DNA of 47,135 nt from Bacteroidales bacterium. Lineage in GTDB: Bacteria; Bacteroidota; Bacteroidia; Bacteroidales; UBA932. Position numbers and translations under genes: made by a program. Shown piece by piece: positions 34,018-42,900 of this stretch (the stretch's first letter is position 1; every line of letters begins with the position of its first letter). The notes beneath the pieces were generated by a model that saw only the letters and a list, made by a program, of their open reading frames with translations, was not told where the DNA came from and made no database searches. The stretch spans positions 1-47,135 of the forward strand of contig JAILDI010000091.1 in assembly GCA_024689525.1 (NCBI GenBank). Reading direction: 5' to 3'.

Positions 34018-36324
34018 CTAGAAGTCGAATCCAAGGCTGATATAGGCTCCGGCGCTGCCGGTGAAACTATTCCAGAGAATGTCGGCGCGCAGGGGTCCGA
34101 CACGCGTGCGGAAAGCATAACCGAGACCGAATCCCCAGAAATCGGTCTTGTCCGTGAATTTCATATCTGCGGTACATCCCCAGTTGGCGGTGAACTCCAG
34201 GAATCTGTTCTTCATCATTTCGTAGCGGGCAGTTGCGCCGAGGATGCCGATGAAATCGGATACGAGCGCAGGCTGCGTGAGGCCGATGAAGCGGATATGG
34301 TGATCGATAGTCCGTCCGGGGATGGCACTGCCGATGACATTTCTGTATGGCAGGGAGACCTCGCCCCTGGACATTGCCATGCGCAGGTCGCCGAACGGGC
34401 TCAGCACCAGTTTCTCGCCGAATGGCACGGGGACCTGGAAGTCGATGTTGAGAGCGTGCACCAGCGGGACCCGGTGGCCTATGCCGCGGAACATATATTC
34501 ATAGCCCATGTCAGCCTTCACGCCCCGGCGGGGGAAGTAGGCGTCGTCGAAACTGTCGAAGTGGGCCTTGAAGAAAGCGGAAGCGTATGAGTTGGCATTG
34601 TAGCCGCTGAGGATGGCATTGCCATGGGAATAATCGTCCAGCACGTCGCCCAGCGCATAGAACTGGAAGCGGCCGCCGGCCTCCACCATCAGGTTCTTCC
34701 AGCGGGAGAGGGAGAAACTGAGTTCTTCCCAGTTGCGGAAATAATCCAGGCTCATTTCGTGTGCGCCGTTGCCGATGACGAACTGTCCCTTGGAGAGATA
34801 CCTCATGCCGGCGCGAGCGTTGAAGTCCACGCCGACGGGGAAACGGTAGATGTACTCCACCGCGAGCTGGGACTTGAGGCCGACCCTGGCACTCGCACGC
34901 ATCGCATGGCCGGAAAGCCTGTTGGTGTTCATGCCAAAGCCTACCAGTGCGGCCACGTATTCATGCAGGTCCGCCCTGAGGCTGACGCCGATCTGGTTGG
35001 CCGGCGATTTCTTGCAGTCGATGACCAAGGTATAAGGTTCCGCGTCGCCTGTGAATTCATAGGTGACCAGGTCGAAATTCCGGGTTCCGTAGATGGCATC
35101 GAGGATCATGTCCACGTCAGCCTTGGTCACGACTCTCCGGTCTCCGGCAGACATCATCCTGTACAAGGGCATTATCCTGTGGATCTCGTTGTCCTCTATG
35201 CCGTTCAGTTCTATTCCGTCGATCAGGACCGGGGTCTTGTTGAAATCGACAGCCTTGCGGGTCTTCGTACCGGAAGCCCCTGCCCGTGCCACCCTGGACT
35301 CAACGCCGTCGAAGTCTTCCTTGTGGGCGACCACGGCGGAGTCTCCCCTCTCCATTATCGCGAGGATGCTCTCGGAATCGAAGGAAAGCAGGGTGTAGCC
35401 GTTCAGGTCGGGCTTGATGTTGATGTCGGCTGACTCGACGCCCTTCTCATACGACTCGCGCCCGAGCACGTCGAGCGTCTGGTAGATGATATCCCCCATA
35501 TCGTCGATCTCGTCGAAGTCATATCCGGGAGTGGATATGTCCACTCCTATCACTATGTCCGCGCCGAGGGACTTCGCTATTCCGGCCGGATAGTTGTTGC
35601 GCATGCCGCCGTCCACGAGCACCATCCCGTCGGTCTTGACCGGAGCGAAAAGGAATGGTATGGACATGGTAGTGCGCATTGCCGTACAGAGGTCGCCGGA
35701 ATGCCATACCTTGGCCTTGGCGGAGACCATGTCGGCGGCGACGCAGGCGAACGGTATAGGCAGCTTGAAGAAGTCCCTATCGCCGTGGAAACCCACTGTG
35801 AGCGAGCTGATTACGTCGGAAACGTTCTGGCCCTGGAGAAGGCCGGAAGGCAGCAGGCGGTCCTTGTCGGTGGGGAGAGTCCTGCCGACGGGCGTGATGA
35901 ACTGGTAAGTACTGGCATCGGCCCTGCGCTGCATTGACAGTTCGAGCCTGGACGGGTCGTCGTTCATCACCTTGTCCCAATCCATCCCGGTCATGATGGC
36001 CTCGAGCTCCGAGCCGTTGTATCCGCAGGCATAAAGGCCGCCCACGAGGCCGCCTATGCTGGTTCCGACCACGAGGTCCACCGGAATGCCGCGCCGCTCG
36101 ATTTCCTTGATCACGCTGATGTGCGCAGCCCCCTTGGCACCGCCGCCGCTGAGCACGAGCGCAACGGTGGGACGCTTTTTCCTTATCACGGCCATACGTT
36201 TGCGCATGCTGCGGAATGCGGCAGTATCCCTCTTGGCATCCATACCATAAGAATACTCCTGCGAGAGCGCGCACACGGGGGCGAGGAGGAGCAGCGCGAG
36301 CGCCGCAGATATGAACTTTTTCAT
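34018..36324 (-). CDS. Patatin-like phospholipase with C-terminal outer-membrane barrel (PlpD-like)
   Basis: The 768-residue protein has a cleavable signal peptide (KKFISAALALLLLAPVCA), then a patatin domain: the oxyanion loop LVLSGGGAKGAAH near residue 58, the nucleophile Ser in VVGTSIGGLVGG and the Asp in VDGGMRNNYP. After residue 370 follow a POTRA-like segment and about 350 residues of alternating strands ending SAGAYISLGFDF, with a C-terminal Phe typical of outer-membrane barrels. This is the layout of type Vd autotransporters such as PlpD. Both catalytic residues are intact. The ATG overlaps the tcdA stop (ATGA), so it is coupled to that gene. Secretion versus retention of the lipase cannot be told. 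Confidence 0.92.
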   Translation of the reverse strand: MKKFISAALALLLLAPVCALSQEYSYGMDAKRDTAAFRSMRKRMAVIRKKRPTVALVLSGGGAKGAAHISVIKEIERRGIPVDLVVGTSIGGLVGGLYACGYNGSELEAIMTGMDWDKVMNDDPSRLELSMQRRADASTYQFITPVGRTLPTDKDRLLPSGLLQGQNVSDVISSLTVGFHGDRDFFKLPIPFACVAADMVSAKAKVWHSGDLCTAMRTTMSIPFLFAPVKTDGMVLVDGGMRNNYPAGIAKSLGADIVIGVDISTPGYDFDEIDDMGDIIYQTLDVLGRESYEKGVESADINIKPDLNGYTLLSFDSESILAIMERGDSAVVAHKEDFDGVESRVARAGASGTKTRKAVDFNKTPVLIDGIELNGIEDNEIHRIMPLYRMMSAGDRRVVTKADVDMILDAIYGTRNFDLVTYEFTGDAEPYTLVIDCKKSPANQIGVSLRADLHEYVAALVGFGMNTNRLSGHAMRASARVGLKSQLAVEYIYRFPVGVDFNARAGMRYLSKGQFVIGNGAHEMSLDYFRNWEELSFSLSRWKNLMVEAGGRFQFYALGDVLDDYSHGNAILSGYNANSYASAFFKAHFDSFDDAYFPRRGVKADMGYEYMFRGIGHRVPLVHALNIDFQVPVPFGEKLVLSPFGDLRMAMSRGEVSLPYRNVIGSAIPGRTIDHHIRFIGLTQPALVSDFIGILGATARYEMMKNRFLEFTANWGCTADMKFTDKTDFWGFGLGYAFRTRVGPLRADILWNSFTGSAGAYISLGFDF

Positions 36325-37097
36325 GCTTTCAGGGTCTTCTTGTAGATATCGTTCAGGACAAGGCCGCTGAGCGTCATTCCGAAGATCGCGGTGATGTGGG
36401 CCACGGTGCCGTTGACGACGGCCTTCCTGGACGGGGCTCCGTATTCTTCCGAATCCTCAAGCGCATATGCATCTTCGGCGGGGGCGGGTCCCCTGTTAGG
36501 CAGCACTTCCTCGTCGTAGACGCAGAGGAATTTCTTCTTGGGAAAATGCCCTTCCTTGCGCATTTTCTTGCGCAGAAGGGCCCCCAGCGGGCATCCGCGG
36601 ACATTCCAGAACTCGGCCACGCGGACGCGGGTCGGGTCCATCTTGAGCGCCGCCCCCATCGACGAGAACAGCACCGCCGGAGTCTCGCTCGCCCGCAGGA
36701 GCAGGGCTATCTTGTCTTTCAGCGAGTCGATCGCATCTATTATATAGTCATAGCCGCCGAGACCGAACTCTTCGTGATTCTCTTCGCTGAAGGTCTTGCG
36801 CAGCACTTCTATGCGGGCCTCCGGATTGATTTCCAGGAGCCTGTTGCGCAGCGCCTCCACCTTGACCTGACCTATGGTGGCGGTGGTGGCCTGCAGCTGG
36901 CGGTTCACGTTGGACGGGCAGACGACGTCCGGATCCACGAGCGTGAGCCGCGTGACCCCGGAACGCACCAGCCCCTCGGCGCACCAGCTGCCCACGCCGC
37001 CTACGCCGAAGATGATCACCCTCGTGCGGGAGAATGCGTCGTACACATCCTCGCCGACGAGCAGCGAAGTCCTGCCGTATGTTTCCTTATCTGACAC
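36321..37097 (-). CDS. tcdA: tRNA threonylcarbamoyladenosine dehydratase (ThiF/E1-like)
   Basis: TcdA uses ATP to cyclise t6A37 of tRNA into cyclic ct6A. The 258-residue product has the E1-like nucleotide site VIIFGVGGVGSWCAEGLVRSG, then LVDPDVVCPSNVNRQ with the Arg and Gln of the adenylation site, YDYIIDAIDSLKDKIALL and a C-terminal region SRKAVVNGTVAHITAIFG, all typical. The best start is GTG at 37095-37097 (SDKETYGRTSLL); a longer frame runs through the hydrolase gene. Its stop overlaps the patatin ATG. With tsaD and mtaB it is the third t6A-related gene of the window, although at a separate place. Confidence 0.9.
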   Translation of the reverse strand: MSDKETYGRTSLLVGEDVYDAFSRTRVIIFGVGGVGSWCAEGLVRSGVTRLTLVDPDVVCPSNVNRQLQATTATIGQVKVEALRNRLLEINPEARIEVLRKTFSEENHEEFGLGGYDYIIDAIDSLKDKIALLLRASETPAVLFSSMGAALKMDPTRVRVAEFWNVRGCPLGALLRKKMRKEGHFPKKKFLCVYDEEVLPNRGPAPAEDAYALEDSEEYGAPSRKAVVNGTVAHITAIFGMTLSGLVLNDIYKKTLKA

Positions 37098-38046
37098 CGC
37101 GCAGTTCCTTTGCCTTGACCAGGAAATCGCGCACGTGGACGTAATAATCGGCCGGGTGCCTCTTGTAGGAAAGGGCATGCTCGGCGCCGGGAGCGAGCCA
37201 GATCTCCTTGTAGCCGTCCACCTTCGCGTCATAGTTCTCATAAACCATTGCGGTGGGCACGAAATCGTCCGCATCGCCGTGGATGAAGAGCATCGGACGC
37301 TTGCATTTGGCCAGCTGGTCCACGGAGGAGGCCTCCTTGAAGTTCCAGCCGTAGTGCTTCTCGCAATAGCGGCTCGCGGCATTCAGGACGGCCTTCTTGG
37401 CCGGCAGCCACGCGAACTGCTGCTTCATGTTGTGCGAGAACTGGTCCCACGCGGAGGTATAGCCGCAGTCGTCCACGAAGGCGCCGACGTACTCCGGAAG
37501 GTCCTCCCCGCTGACCATCATGGTGGTGGCCCCGCCCATGGAGATACCGTGGACCACCATGAACGGGTCGTTCCATACATTGTGGGCGACCTCTATCCAG
37601 CGCATCACGTCCAGTCGGTCCTTCCATCCGAACTGCGCCGCCACGCCCTCGGAAAGGCCGTGGTAGTGGAGGTCCGGCAGCAACACGTTGTAGCGGAGGG
37701 TGTCCCTGTACAGGCGCGCCAGGTTGAGCATCCCCACGTAATTGGAGGTATAGCCGTGGACGAGGATGACGCAGCCCTCGGCCTTCCCGGGAGCGGAACC
37801 GTACGTGCCGTGCAGCTTGTAGCCGCCCTCTCCCACTATCACCGTGTCCTTGAAGACGCCGGCGGCGGCCAGGCTGTCGTACCAGGACGCGCAGCCCTTG
37901 TAATATTTGTCATAGTACGCCTTGTCACGCTCGATGTTCTGCCCGTGGTTCGCCGGCTTGAGTGCATAATCGCACATTACCTTGCCAAGGCAGCCGCTGA
38001 GACAGAATACCGCAGACAGCAATGCGAATAAGTTCGAATATTTCAT
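37087..38046 (-). CDS. Alpha/beta hydrolase lipoprotein (paralogue A)
   Basis: The 319-residue protein has a lipoprotein signal (LFALLSAVFCLSGC) followed by LGKVMCDYALKP. The hydrolase core shows ILVHGYTSN (oxyanion region), the nucleophile in VVHGISMGGATTMM, the Asp in HGDADDFVPT and the His in APGAEHALSY, so the triad is complete. It is probably tethered in the periplasm; peptide, ester or lipid substrates are all possible. ATG at 38044-38046 starts the signal peptide. It overlaps tcdA by 11 nt and heads the tcdA-patatin operon. It faces a close paralogue head to head across 73 bp. A near-consensus TATATTCG box lies about 22 nt before the ATG. Confidence 0.9.
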   Translation of the reverse strand: MKYSNLFALLSAVFCLSGCLGKVMCDYALKPANHGQNIERDKAYYDKYYKGCASWYDSLAAAGVFKDTVIVGEGGYKLHGTYGSAPGKAEGCVILVHGYTSNYVGMLNLARLYRDTLRYNVLLPDLHYHGLSEGVAAQFGWKDRLDVMRWIEVAHNVWNDPFMVVHGISMGGATTMMVSGEDLPEYVGAFVDDCGYTSAWDQFSHNMKQQFAWLPAKKAVLNAASRYCEKHYGWNFKEASSVDQLAKCKRPMLFIHGDADDFVPTAMVYENYDAKVDGYKEIWLAPGAEHALSYKRHPADYYVHVRDFLVKAKELRGVR

Positions 38047-38107
38047 AAGATGTCCTTTATCCTGTGCGAATATAGCGCAAAAATCACAAAGCAACGGAAT
38101 AAAATCG

Positions 38108-38115
38108 TATATTTG
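38108..38115 (+). promoter_or_regulatory. -7 box of the hydrolase B - barrel - MetH-like unit
   Basis: TATATTTG ends 4 nt before the ATG at 38120, the same spacing as at surE. Confidence 0.65.
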
Positions 38116-38119
38116 AAGC

Positions 38120-39091
38120 ATGAAAACTATAACCAATCTGCTCAGGGCCGCTGCCATTGCGGCGGCCGTCCTTTGCCTCAACGGATGTCTTGGCAAAGTG
38201 ATGTGCAACTACGCACTCCTTCCTTCAGAACACGGAAATGAAATCGAGGCCGACCGCGCCAAGACCGAGGACCGCTATCCCGGCATCATAAAGTGGTACG
38301 ACACGCTTCACGAAAGCGGCGTCTTCAAGGACATGACGATCACCGGCGAAGGCGGCTACAAGCTCCACGCCGTCTATGCACCGGCCTGCAGGCCCGCAGA
38401 GGCGCAGGGCACGGCAATCGTGGTCCACGGCTACACCGACAACCATATCTGCTTCCTCAACCTCGTAAGGATGTACCGCGACTCCCTCAACTACAACGTA
38501 ATGGTCCCCGACCTCCACTACCACGGCCTTTCCGAGGGACGTGCCGTCCAGATGGGATGGCTCGACAGGCTTGACGTGGAGAAATTCATCACGGTGGCCC
38601 ACGACATATGGCCGAACGACTTCATGGTCGTGCACGGCGTGTCCATGGGCGGCGCAACCACGATGATGGTCAGCGGCGACGAGACCCCTGAATACGTAAA
38701 GGCATTCGTCGATGACTGCGGCTACACCTCCGTATGGGACCAGTTCACCAACAACATGGTGCAGACCTTCCCCTGGATGCCCGCCAAGAAGGCCATCCTG
38801 AACAGCGCCAGCAATTATTGCCAGAAGCACTACGGCTGGAATTTCAAGGAAGCTTCTTCCGTGGACCAGCTCGCCAAGAGCACCAAGCCCATGCTTTTCA
38901 TCCACGGCGAGAATGACGACTTCGTCCTCACCGAGATGGTCTACAAGAACTATGAGGCCAAGGTGAAAGGCTACAAGGAGATCTGGATTGCGCCCGGTTC
39001 CGCACACGCAATGGCCTACAAGGACCATCCGGCAGAGTACACGAAGCACGTCCGCGACTTCCTTGCCACCGTCAAGAAACTTCAGAAATAA
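38120..39091 (+). CDS. Alpha/beta hydrolase lipoprotein (paralogue B)
   Basis: The 323-residue protein is clearly homologous along its whole length to the hydrolase on the opposite strand next door; by eye well over half of the residues are the same. It has the lipoprotein signal AAVLCLNGC followed by LGKVMCNYALLP, IVVHGYTDNH, the nucleophile in VVHGVSMGGATTMM, the Asp in HGENDDFVLT and the His in APGSAHAMAY. The segment KHYGWNFKEASSVDQLAK is identical in both. It is followed after 3 nt by the Omp85-type barrel gene, so this copy sits in another operon context than paralogue A. Substrate unknown. Confidence 0.9.
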   Translation: MKTITNLLRAAAIAAAVLCLNGCLGKVMCNYALLPSEHGNEIEADRAKTEDRYPGIIKWYDTLHESGVFKDMTITGEGGYKLHAVYAPACRPAEAQGTAIVVHGYTDNHICFLNLVRMYRDSLNYNVMVPDLHYHGLSEGRAVQMGWLDRLDVEKFITVAHDIWPNDFMVVHGVSMGGATTMMVSGDETPEYVKAFVDDCGYTSVWDQFTNNMVQTFPWMPAKKAILNSASNYCQKHYGWNFKEASSVDQLAKSTKPMLFIHGENDDFVLTEMVYKNYEAKVKGYKEIWIAPGSAHAMAYKDHPAEYTKHVRDFLATVKKLQK

Positions 39092-39094
39092 GCG

Positions 39095-40522
39095 ATGAAG
39101 AAACTGTTTGTCACAGGGCTGCTCGTCTCCCTCGCCGCTACCGCCGCACTGGCGGCCACGGCCGATGACGGGACCGCTCAGGAGAAAGAGGTGAAGAAGG
39201 GCTGGTCCTTCGGCGTCCTCCCCTGCGCCACCTATTCGAACGACATGGGCTTCCAGTACGGAGCCTTCGGCGACGTATATTATTACGGAGACGGCAAGAC
39301 CTATCCGGATCCCCTCCACAAGATAAGCTGGGAGGTCTCCCACTTCACCAAGGGCCGTACCCGCTACTACCTCGCATACGACTCCAAGTATCTGATCCCG
39401 AACCTCCGCGTCACCGGCTCGGCCACGTACATCACCGATCCCCTCTACAACTTCTGGGGATTCAACGGTCCCGCCTCGCCGTACTATTCCGCGCTGGTAT
39501 CCAACAAGAGTTTCAACCTCAACGACTACAATGCGCTGGACGTGGTCAACTTCACCGCGATGGGCATTCCCGGCAGCTTCGGTACGCAGGCCATCTCCTA
39601 CTACCACATGAAGCGCAACATGCTCCGCCTGCTGGCTGACTTCCAGTACAAGCTTACCCCCAACCTCCGTCTGGCCGGCGGCGTGAGTTTCTGGAGATTC
39701 GACATCGGCGACCTCAACTCCGAGAAGTACGGCTACAATCCCCAGGCGACCGTCTACAAGCACTACATCCAGTACGGACTGATCGAGGAGAAGGAGAAGA
39801 ACGGCGGCAACAGGCTCGAGCTCAAGGCCGGCCTCGTCTTCGACAACCGCGACATCGAGGCCGCCCCCAACAAGGGTATCTGGTCCGAGGTCTATGTCAA
39901 CGGCTCGCCCGACGTCTTCGGCGACGGCTACAACTACCTCAAGCTCTGCGCACACTGGAGGCAATACATCTCCATACCCTTGGGCTTCAAGGCCGGCGAC
40001 CCGGTGTTCGCATATCATCTCGCATACCAGGGAACCATCGCGGGCAACACTCCGTTCTACGTGCAGCAGAACATCACTGCGCTCGTACTCAAGCAGATGG
40101 TCTCCGAGGGTCTCGGCAGTTCCAATACCATCCGAGGCACCTTCACCAACAGGATCATCGCCGACGGATATGCGTGGGGCAACTTCGAGCTCCGCGTGAA
40201 ACTCGTGAACTTCAAGCTCTTCGGACAGTACTTCTACGTGGCCACAAACCCGTTCTTCGACTGCGGTATCATCACCCAGCCCTACAGGTTGGACAAGATG
40301 GCGACGCTGCCCGACGTAGCCGCAGCCGCCGCCACGGCAGGCTACAAGAACGCCAGCGAGTACCTCAAGGCAAAGACCTCCGAGTTCGTCAAGACCGCCG
40401 GTATAGGCCTCAAACTTGCCTGGAACCAGAACTTCATCATTTCCGTCGAGGGCGCCCACAATTTCAACAAGGGCCTCGGCGATCCTTTCTGGCTCTCCAT
40501 CGGCGTCAACTACGCATTCTAA
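39095..40522 (+). CDS. Omp85-superfamily outer-membrane barrel protein without POTRA domains
   Basis: The 475-residue protein begins with a signal peptide (KLFVTGLLVSLAATAALAATA). The rest is one long series of amphipathic strands ending FWLSIGVNYAF with a C-terminal Phe. Near residue 340 the segment NTIRGTFTNRIIADGYAW carries the RG motif of the barrel-lid loop L6 of BamA/TamA, followed by FELRVKL strands. No POTRA domain precedes the barrel, so it is not a BamA. Such short members are known in Bacteroidota but are poorly characterised. It sits 3 nt after a lipoprotein hydrolase gene; a joint role at the outer membrane is a guess. Confidence 0.8.
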   Translation: MKKLFVTGLLVSLAATAALAATADDGTAQEKEVKKGWSFGVLPCATYSNDMGFQYGAFGDVYYYGDGKTYPDPLHKISWEVSHFTKGRTRYYLAYDSKYLIPNLRVTGSATYITDPLYNFWGFNGPASPYYSALVSNKSFNLNDYNALDVVNFTAMGIPGSFGTQAISYYHMKRNMLRLLADFQYKLTPNLRLAGGVSFWRFDIGDLNSEKYGYNPQATVYKHYIQYGLIEEKEKNGGNRLELKAGLVFDNRDIEAAPNKGIWSEVYVNGSPDVFGDGYNYLKLCAHWRQYISIPLGFKAGDPVFAYHLAYQGTIAGNTPFYVQQNITALVLKQMVSEGLGSSNTIRGTFTNRIIADGYAWGNFELRVKLVNFKLFGQYFYVATNPFFDCGIITQPYRLDKMATLPDVAAAAATAGYKNASEYLKAKTSEFVKTAGIGLKLAWNQNFIISVEGAHNFNKGLGDPFWLSIGVNYAF

Positions 40523-40531
40523 AACAGTAAG

Positions 40532-42019
40532 ATGATTATGGAAAAGGGGCCTGCTTTCACGACAGACACTCTCCGGCAGGACAGGGTTTTCGTGCTGGAC
40601 GGTGCAATGGGCACACGTATCCTCAGCCGCGGACTCTCGGAAAACGACTTCCGCGACGGACTGTCCGCCGTGCCGACGCGTGACGTCCTCGGCGACAACG
40701 AGTGCCTTAACCTCACGCGGCCGGACGTGATCCGGTCCATCCACCGCGAGTACATCGAGGCGGGGTGCGACATCATCGAGACCAACAGTTTCGGTGCCAA
40801 CGTCCTGGTGCAGGAAGACTACGGACTCGGCCAGCTCGCGCCGCAGATGGCCTTTGCCGCCGCCAAGCTCGCCCGTGAAGAGGCTGATGCCGCTGCGCGC
40901 AAGGTATGGGTCGCGGGAAGCATGGGCCCCGGTTCCAAATCACTTTCGCTGGTTTCGGATTATTCCCGCCCGGAATGGCGTCCGAACAGCTTCGACGAGA
41001 TTGCTTCCTCCTATGAAGCACAGGCCCGCGCCCTCATAGAAGGCGGCGTGGACCTGATAATGATTGAAACCTGCTTCGACGCCCTTAACGCGAAGGCGGC
41101 GCTGTACGGCGTACATAAGGCATGCCCGGGATTCCCGGTGATCGTGTCCGTCTCCGTCAGCGGAATGGGCGCGCGCACGCTCACCGGACAAAGCCTCGAG
41201 GCCTTCTACACAGCCGTTTCCCATGCTCCGCTGGCCGCATTCGGCCTGAATTGCTCAATGGGCGCGGAGGGGCTTCTGCCGGTAGTCCGGGATCTCGCCT
41301 CCTGGTGCCCCGTTCCCGTCGTATGCTACCCAAACGCCGGCATGCCCGATGCTGACGGCTGCTATGACGAGAGTCCCGAAAAAATGGCCGCCCATATGGC
41401 GGAATTCGACGGCCTCGTGAATCTCGTAGGAGGCTGCTGCGGCACCACCCCGGACCACATCAGGGCCATCCCGAAGCTGCAGCCACGGGCCATCCCTCCG
41501 CACGATAAGATACTCAGGCTCAGCGGATTGGAGGCCTGGCCACTGGAGAACTGGCTCGACGCTTCGGTATCGACTGCAGCGGATATGCGCAAGTCGCCGG
41601 AATTCGCCGGGATGATGCAGCGGCAGGAATATGACGAGGCGCTTTATTACGCTTCGGAGCAGCTTATGACCACCGGCGCCGCAGTGCTTGCCGTCAACCT
41701 CGACGCCCTGCCGGACAGCCCGGCAGCGATGGAGCATTTCGTACGCCTTATCCAGAGCGACCCCTCCGTATCGATGGCCGCGCTGATGATAGAATCCGCC
41801 GACTTCGAGACCATCCTGCAGGGCCTGAAGAACGCGCAGGGCAAATGCATCGCCGGTCCGCTCGACCCGGGCAGCAGCGATTTCATCGAGAATGCTTCCG
41901 TACTCCGCAGCCTCGGCGCCGCGCTCCTGGTCAAGGCCGGTGACGACGACGCACACGCATCAGAACTGCTCACCGAAGCCGGCGTTCCGGCGGAAGACAT
42001 CGTTTTCGTAAAGGATTAG
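40532..42019 (+). CDS. MetH-like homocysteine methyltransferase domain with truncated, degenerate pterin domain
   Basis: The 495-residue protein matches the N-terminus of cobalamin-dependent methionine synthase. Residues 1-325 are the homocysteine-binding barrel with [18 protein letters not shown] and the zinc cysteines in GLNCSMG and [12 protein letters not shown]. Residues 330-495 align with the start of the pterin-binding barrel (LRLSGLE then [37 protein letters not shown]), but the folate-binding opening of MetH (a GERTN-type motif) is replaced by [11 protein letters not shown], and the protein stops at DIVFVKD, about halfway through the barrel. The cobalamin and reactivation domains are missing. 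It follows the barrel gene after 9 nt. The methyl donor is unknown; ATG at 40538 is an alternative start. Confidence 0.85.
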   Translation: MIMEKGPAFTTDTLRQDRVFVLDGAMGTRILSRGLSENDFRDGLSAVPTRDVLGDNECLNLTRPDVIRSIHREYIEAGCDIIETNSFGANVLVQEDYGLGQLAPQMAFAAAKLAREEADAAARKVWVAGSMGPGSKSLSLVSDYSRPEWRPNSFDEIASSYEAQARALIEGGVDLIMIETCFDALNAKAALYGVHKACPGFPVIVSVSVSGMGARTLTGQSLEAFYTAVSHAPLAAFGLNCSMGAEGLLPVVRDLASWCPVPVVCYPNAGMPDADGCYDESPEKMAAHMAEFDGLVNLVGGCCGTTPDHIRAIPKLQPRAIPPHDKILRLSGLEAWPLENWLDASVSTAADMRKSPEFAGMMQRQEYDEALYYASEQLMTTGAAVLAVNLDALPDSPAAMEHFVRLIQSDPSVSMAALMIESADFETILQGLKNAQGKCIAGPLDPGSSDFIENASVLRSLGAALLVKAGDDDAHASELLTEAGVPAEDIVFVKD

Positions 42020-42040
42020 CAGCAGCATAGTACTGCTCGC

Positions 42041-42102
42041 AGGCAGTGCCCCCTCCGAGGACCGTTAACCCTCATTTCAGGTCCTCGGAGGGGGCACTGC
42101 CT
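42041..42102. repeat. Long perfect hairpin with conserved loop (copy B)
   Basis: Arms at 42041-42063 and 42080-42102 are perfect 23-bp inverted repeats with a 16-nt loop (gttaaccctcatttca). It lies between the MetH-like gene and the convergent amidotransferase gene and could block transcription from both sides, but no T-tract follows. The loop matches that of the palindrome at 26.96 kb, so it belongs to a repeat family rather than being a simple terminator. Confidence 0.88.
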
Positions 42103-42129
42103 AAGAGCATCTAAACTGACTGAATACCG

Positions 42130-42900
42130 CTACCTGCAGTTATCCACGAAGTATTCGAACAGGTCCAGGAAAGGCCTCTGGCCGGAGGCGGCGAACACTT
42201 CCGGATGGAACTGGGTGGCCAGAATGAAACTACGGACCACTAAAGGGTCGTTCACGTAACATTCGGCGATGCCGTCCGGGGATGTCCCGATGACGGCGAG
42301 TCCCTTTCCGACCGCCTTCACGCCCTGATGATGTATTGAATTGACGCTGAGAGTGTCCGTTCCGGCTGCAGTCAGCATACGCCCTACGACCGTGGTGGTG
42401 TCCATCCTGACTACGTGCATATAGCGGGAAGATGGTCCCCGGTGCGAGACGCTGTCGGAAAGCTGCGCCGGAATGTCCTGCCAAAGGCTCCCTCCCATCT
42501 TGACATTCAGCAACTGGTGTCCCCTGCAGATGGCGAAGATCGGCTTGCGCATCTTCAGGGCCAGTCCTGCAAGGGCCATGTCGCAGGTATCCCTGTAGCC
42601 TGCGACTTCCTCAAGTTCCGGGATCGGGGCCTCTCCGTAATATGCGGGATTGATGTCCTCCCCGCCGACGAGTATCACCCCGTCTACCCGGCGCAGGCAC
42701 TTGCGCAACACCGCCTCGTCCGAAATCATCGGGATAGCGACTGGCACGCCGCCGGCCTGCAGTACTGAATTGTAGCAGGCTGCGGACACGCTCGGCGCTC
42801 CGGCATCATTAAGTTTGCAGGATATGCCTATGACGGGCGCGCTGCGGGTGCATGAAAGGACGCAGGCTGCCAGGGCAGCGATAATGACAAGTCGTTTCAT
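42130..42900 (-). CDS. Class I glutamine amidotransferase-like lipoprotein (PuuD/peptidase C26 family)
   Basis: PuuD-type enzymes hydrolyse gamma-glutamyl bonds, for example in gamma-glutamyl-GABA. The 256-residue protein has PVIGISCKLND at the start of the domain, VILVGGEDINPAYYGE, the catalytic Cys in FAICRGHQLLNV and the His/Glu in ATQFHPEVFA. It differs from cytoplasmic relatives in carrying a lipoprotein signal (LVIIAALAACVLSC), so it acts in the periplasm, where gamma-glutamyl peptides or peptidoglycan fragments are possible substrates. The ATG overlaps the HAD gene stop by four bases. It converges on the MetH-like gene across the hairpin repeat. Confidence 0.88.
   Translation of the reverse strand: MKRLVIIAALAACVLSCTRSAPVIGISCKLNDAGAPSVSAACYNSVLQAGGVPVAIPMISDEAVLRKCLRRVDGVILVGGEDINPAYYGEAPIPELEEVAGYRDTCDMALAGLALKMRKPIFAICRGHQLLNVKMGGSLWQDIPAQLSDSVSHRGPSSRYMHVVRMDTTTVVGRMLTAAGTDTLSVNSIHHQGVKAVGKGLAVIGTSPDGIAECYVNDPLVVRSFILATQFHPEVFAASGQRPFLDLFEYFVDNCR

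Noticed and set aside
38225..40744. 839-codon open frame on the minus strand
   Set aside because: It runs antisense through the hydrolase B and barrel genes, has no promoter or domain and arises from the C-ending codons of those genes.
42041..42102. Simple Rho-independent terminator
   Set aside because: The stem is very long and perfect, lacks a T-tract, and its loop is shared with another palindrome 15 kb away, so a repeat element fits better.
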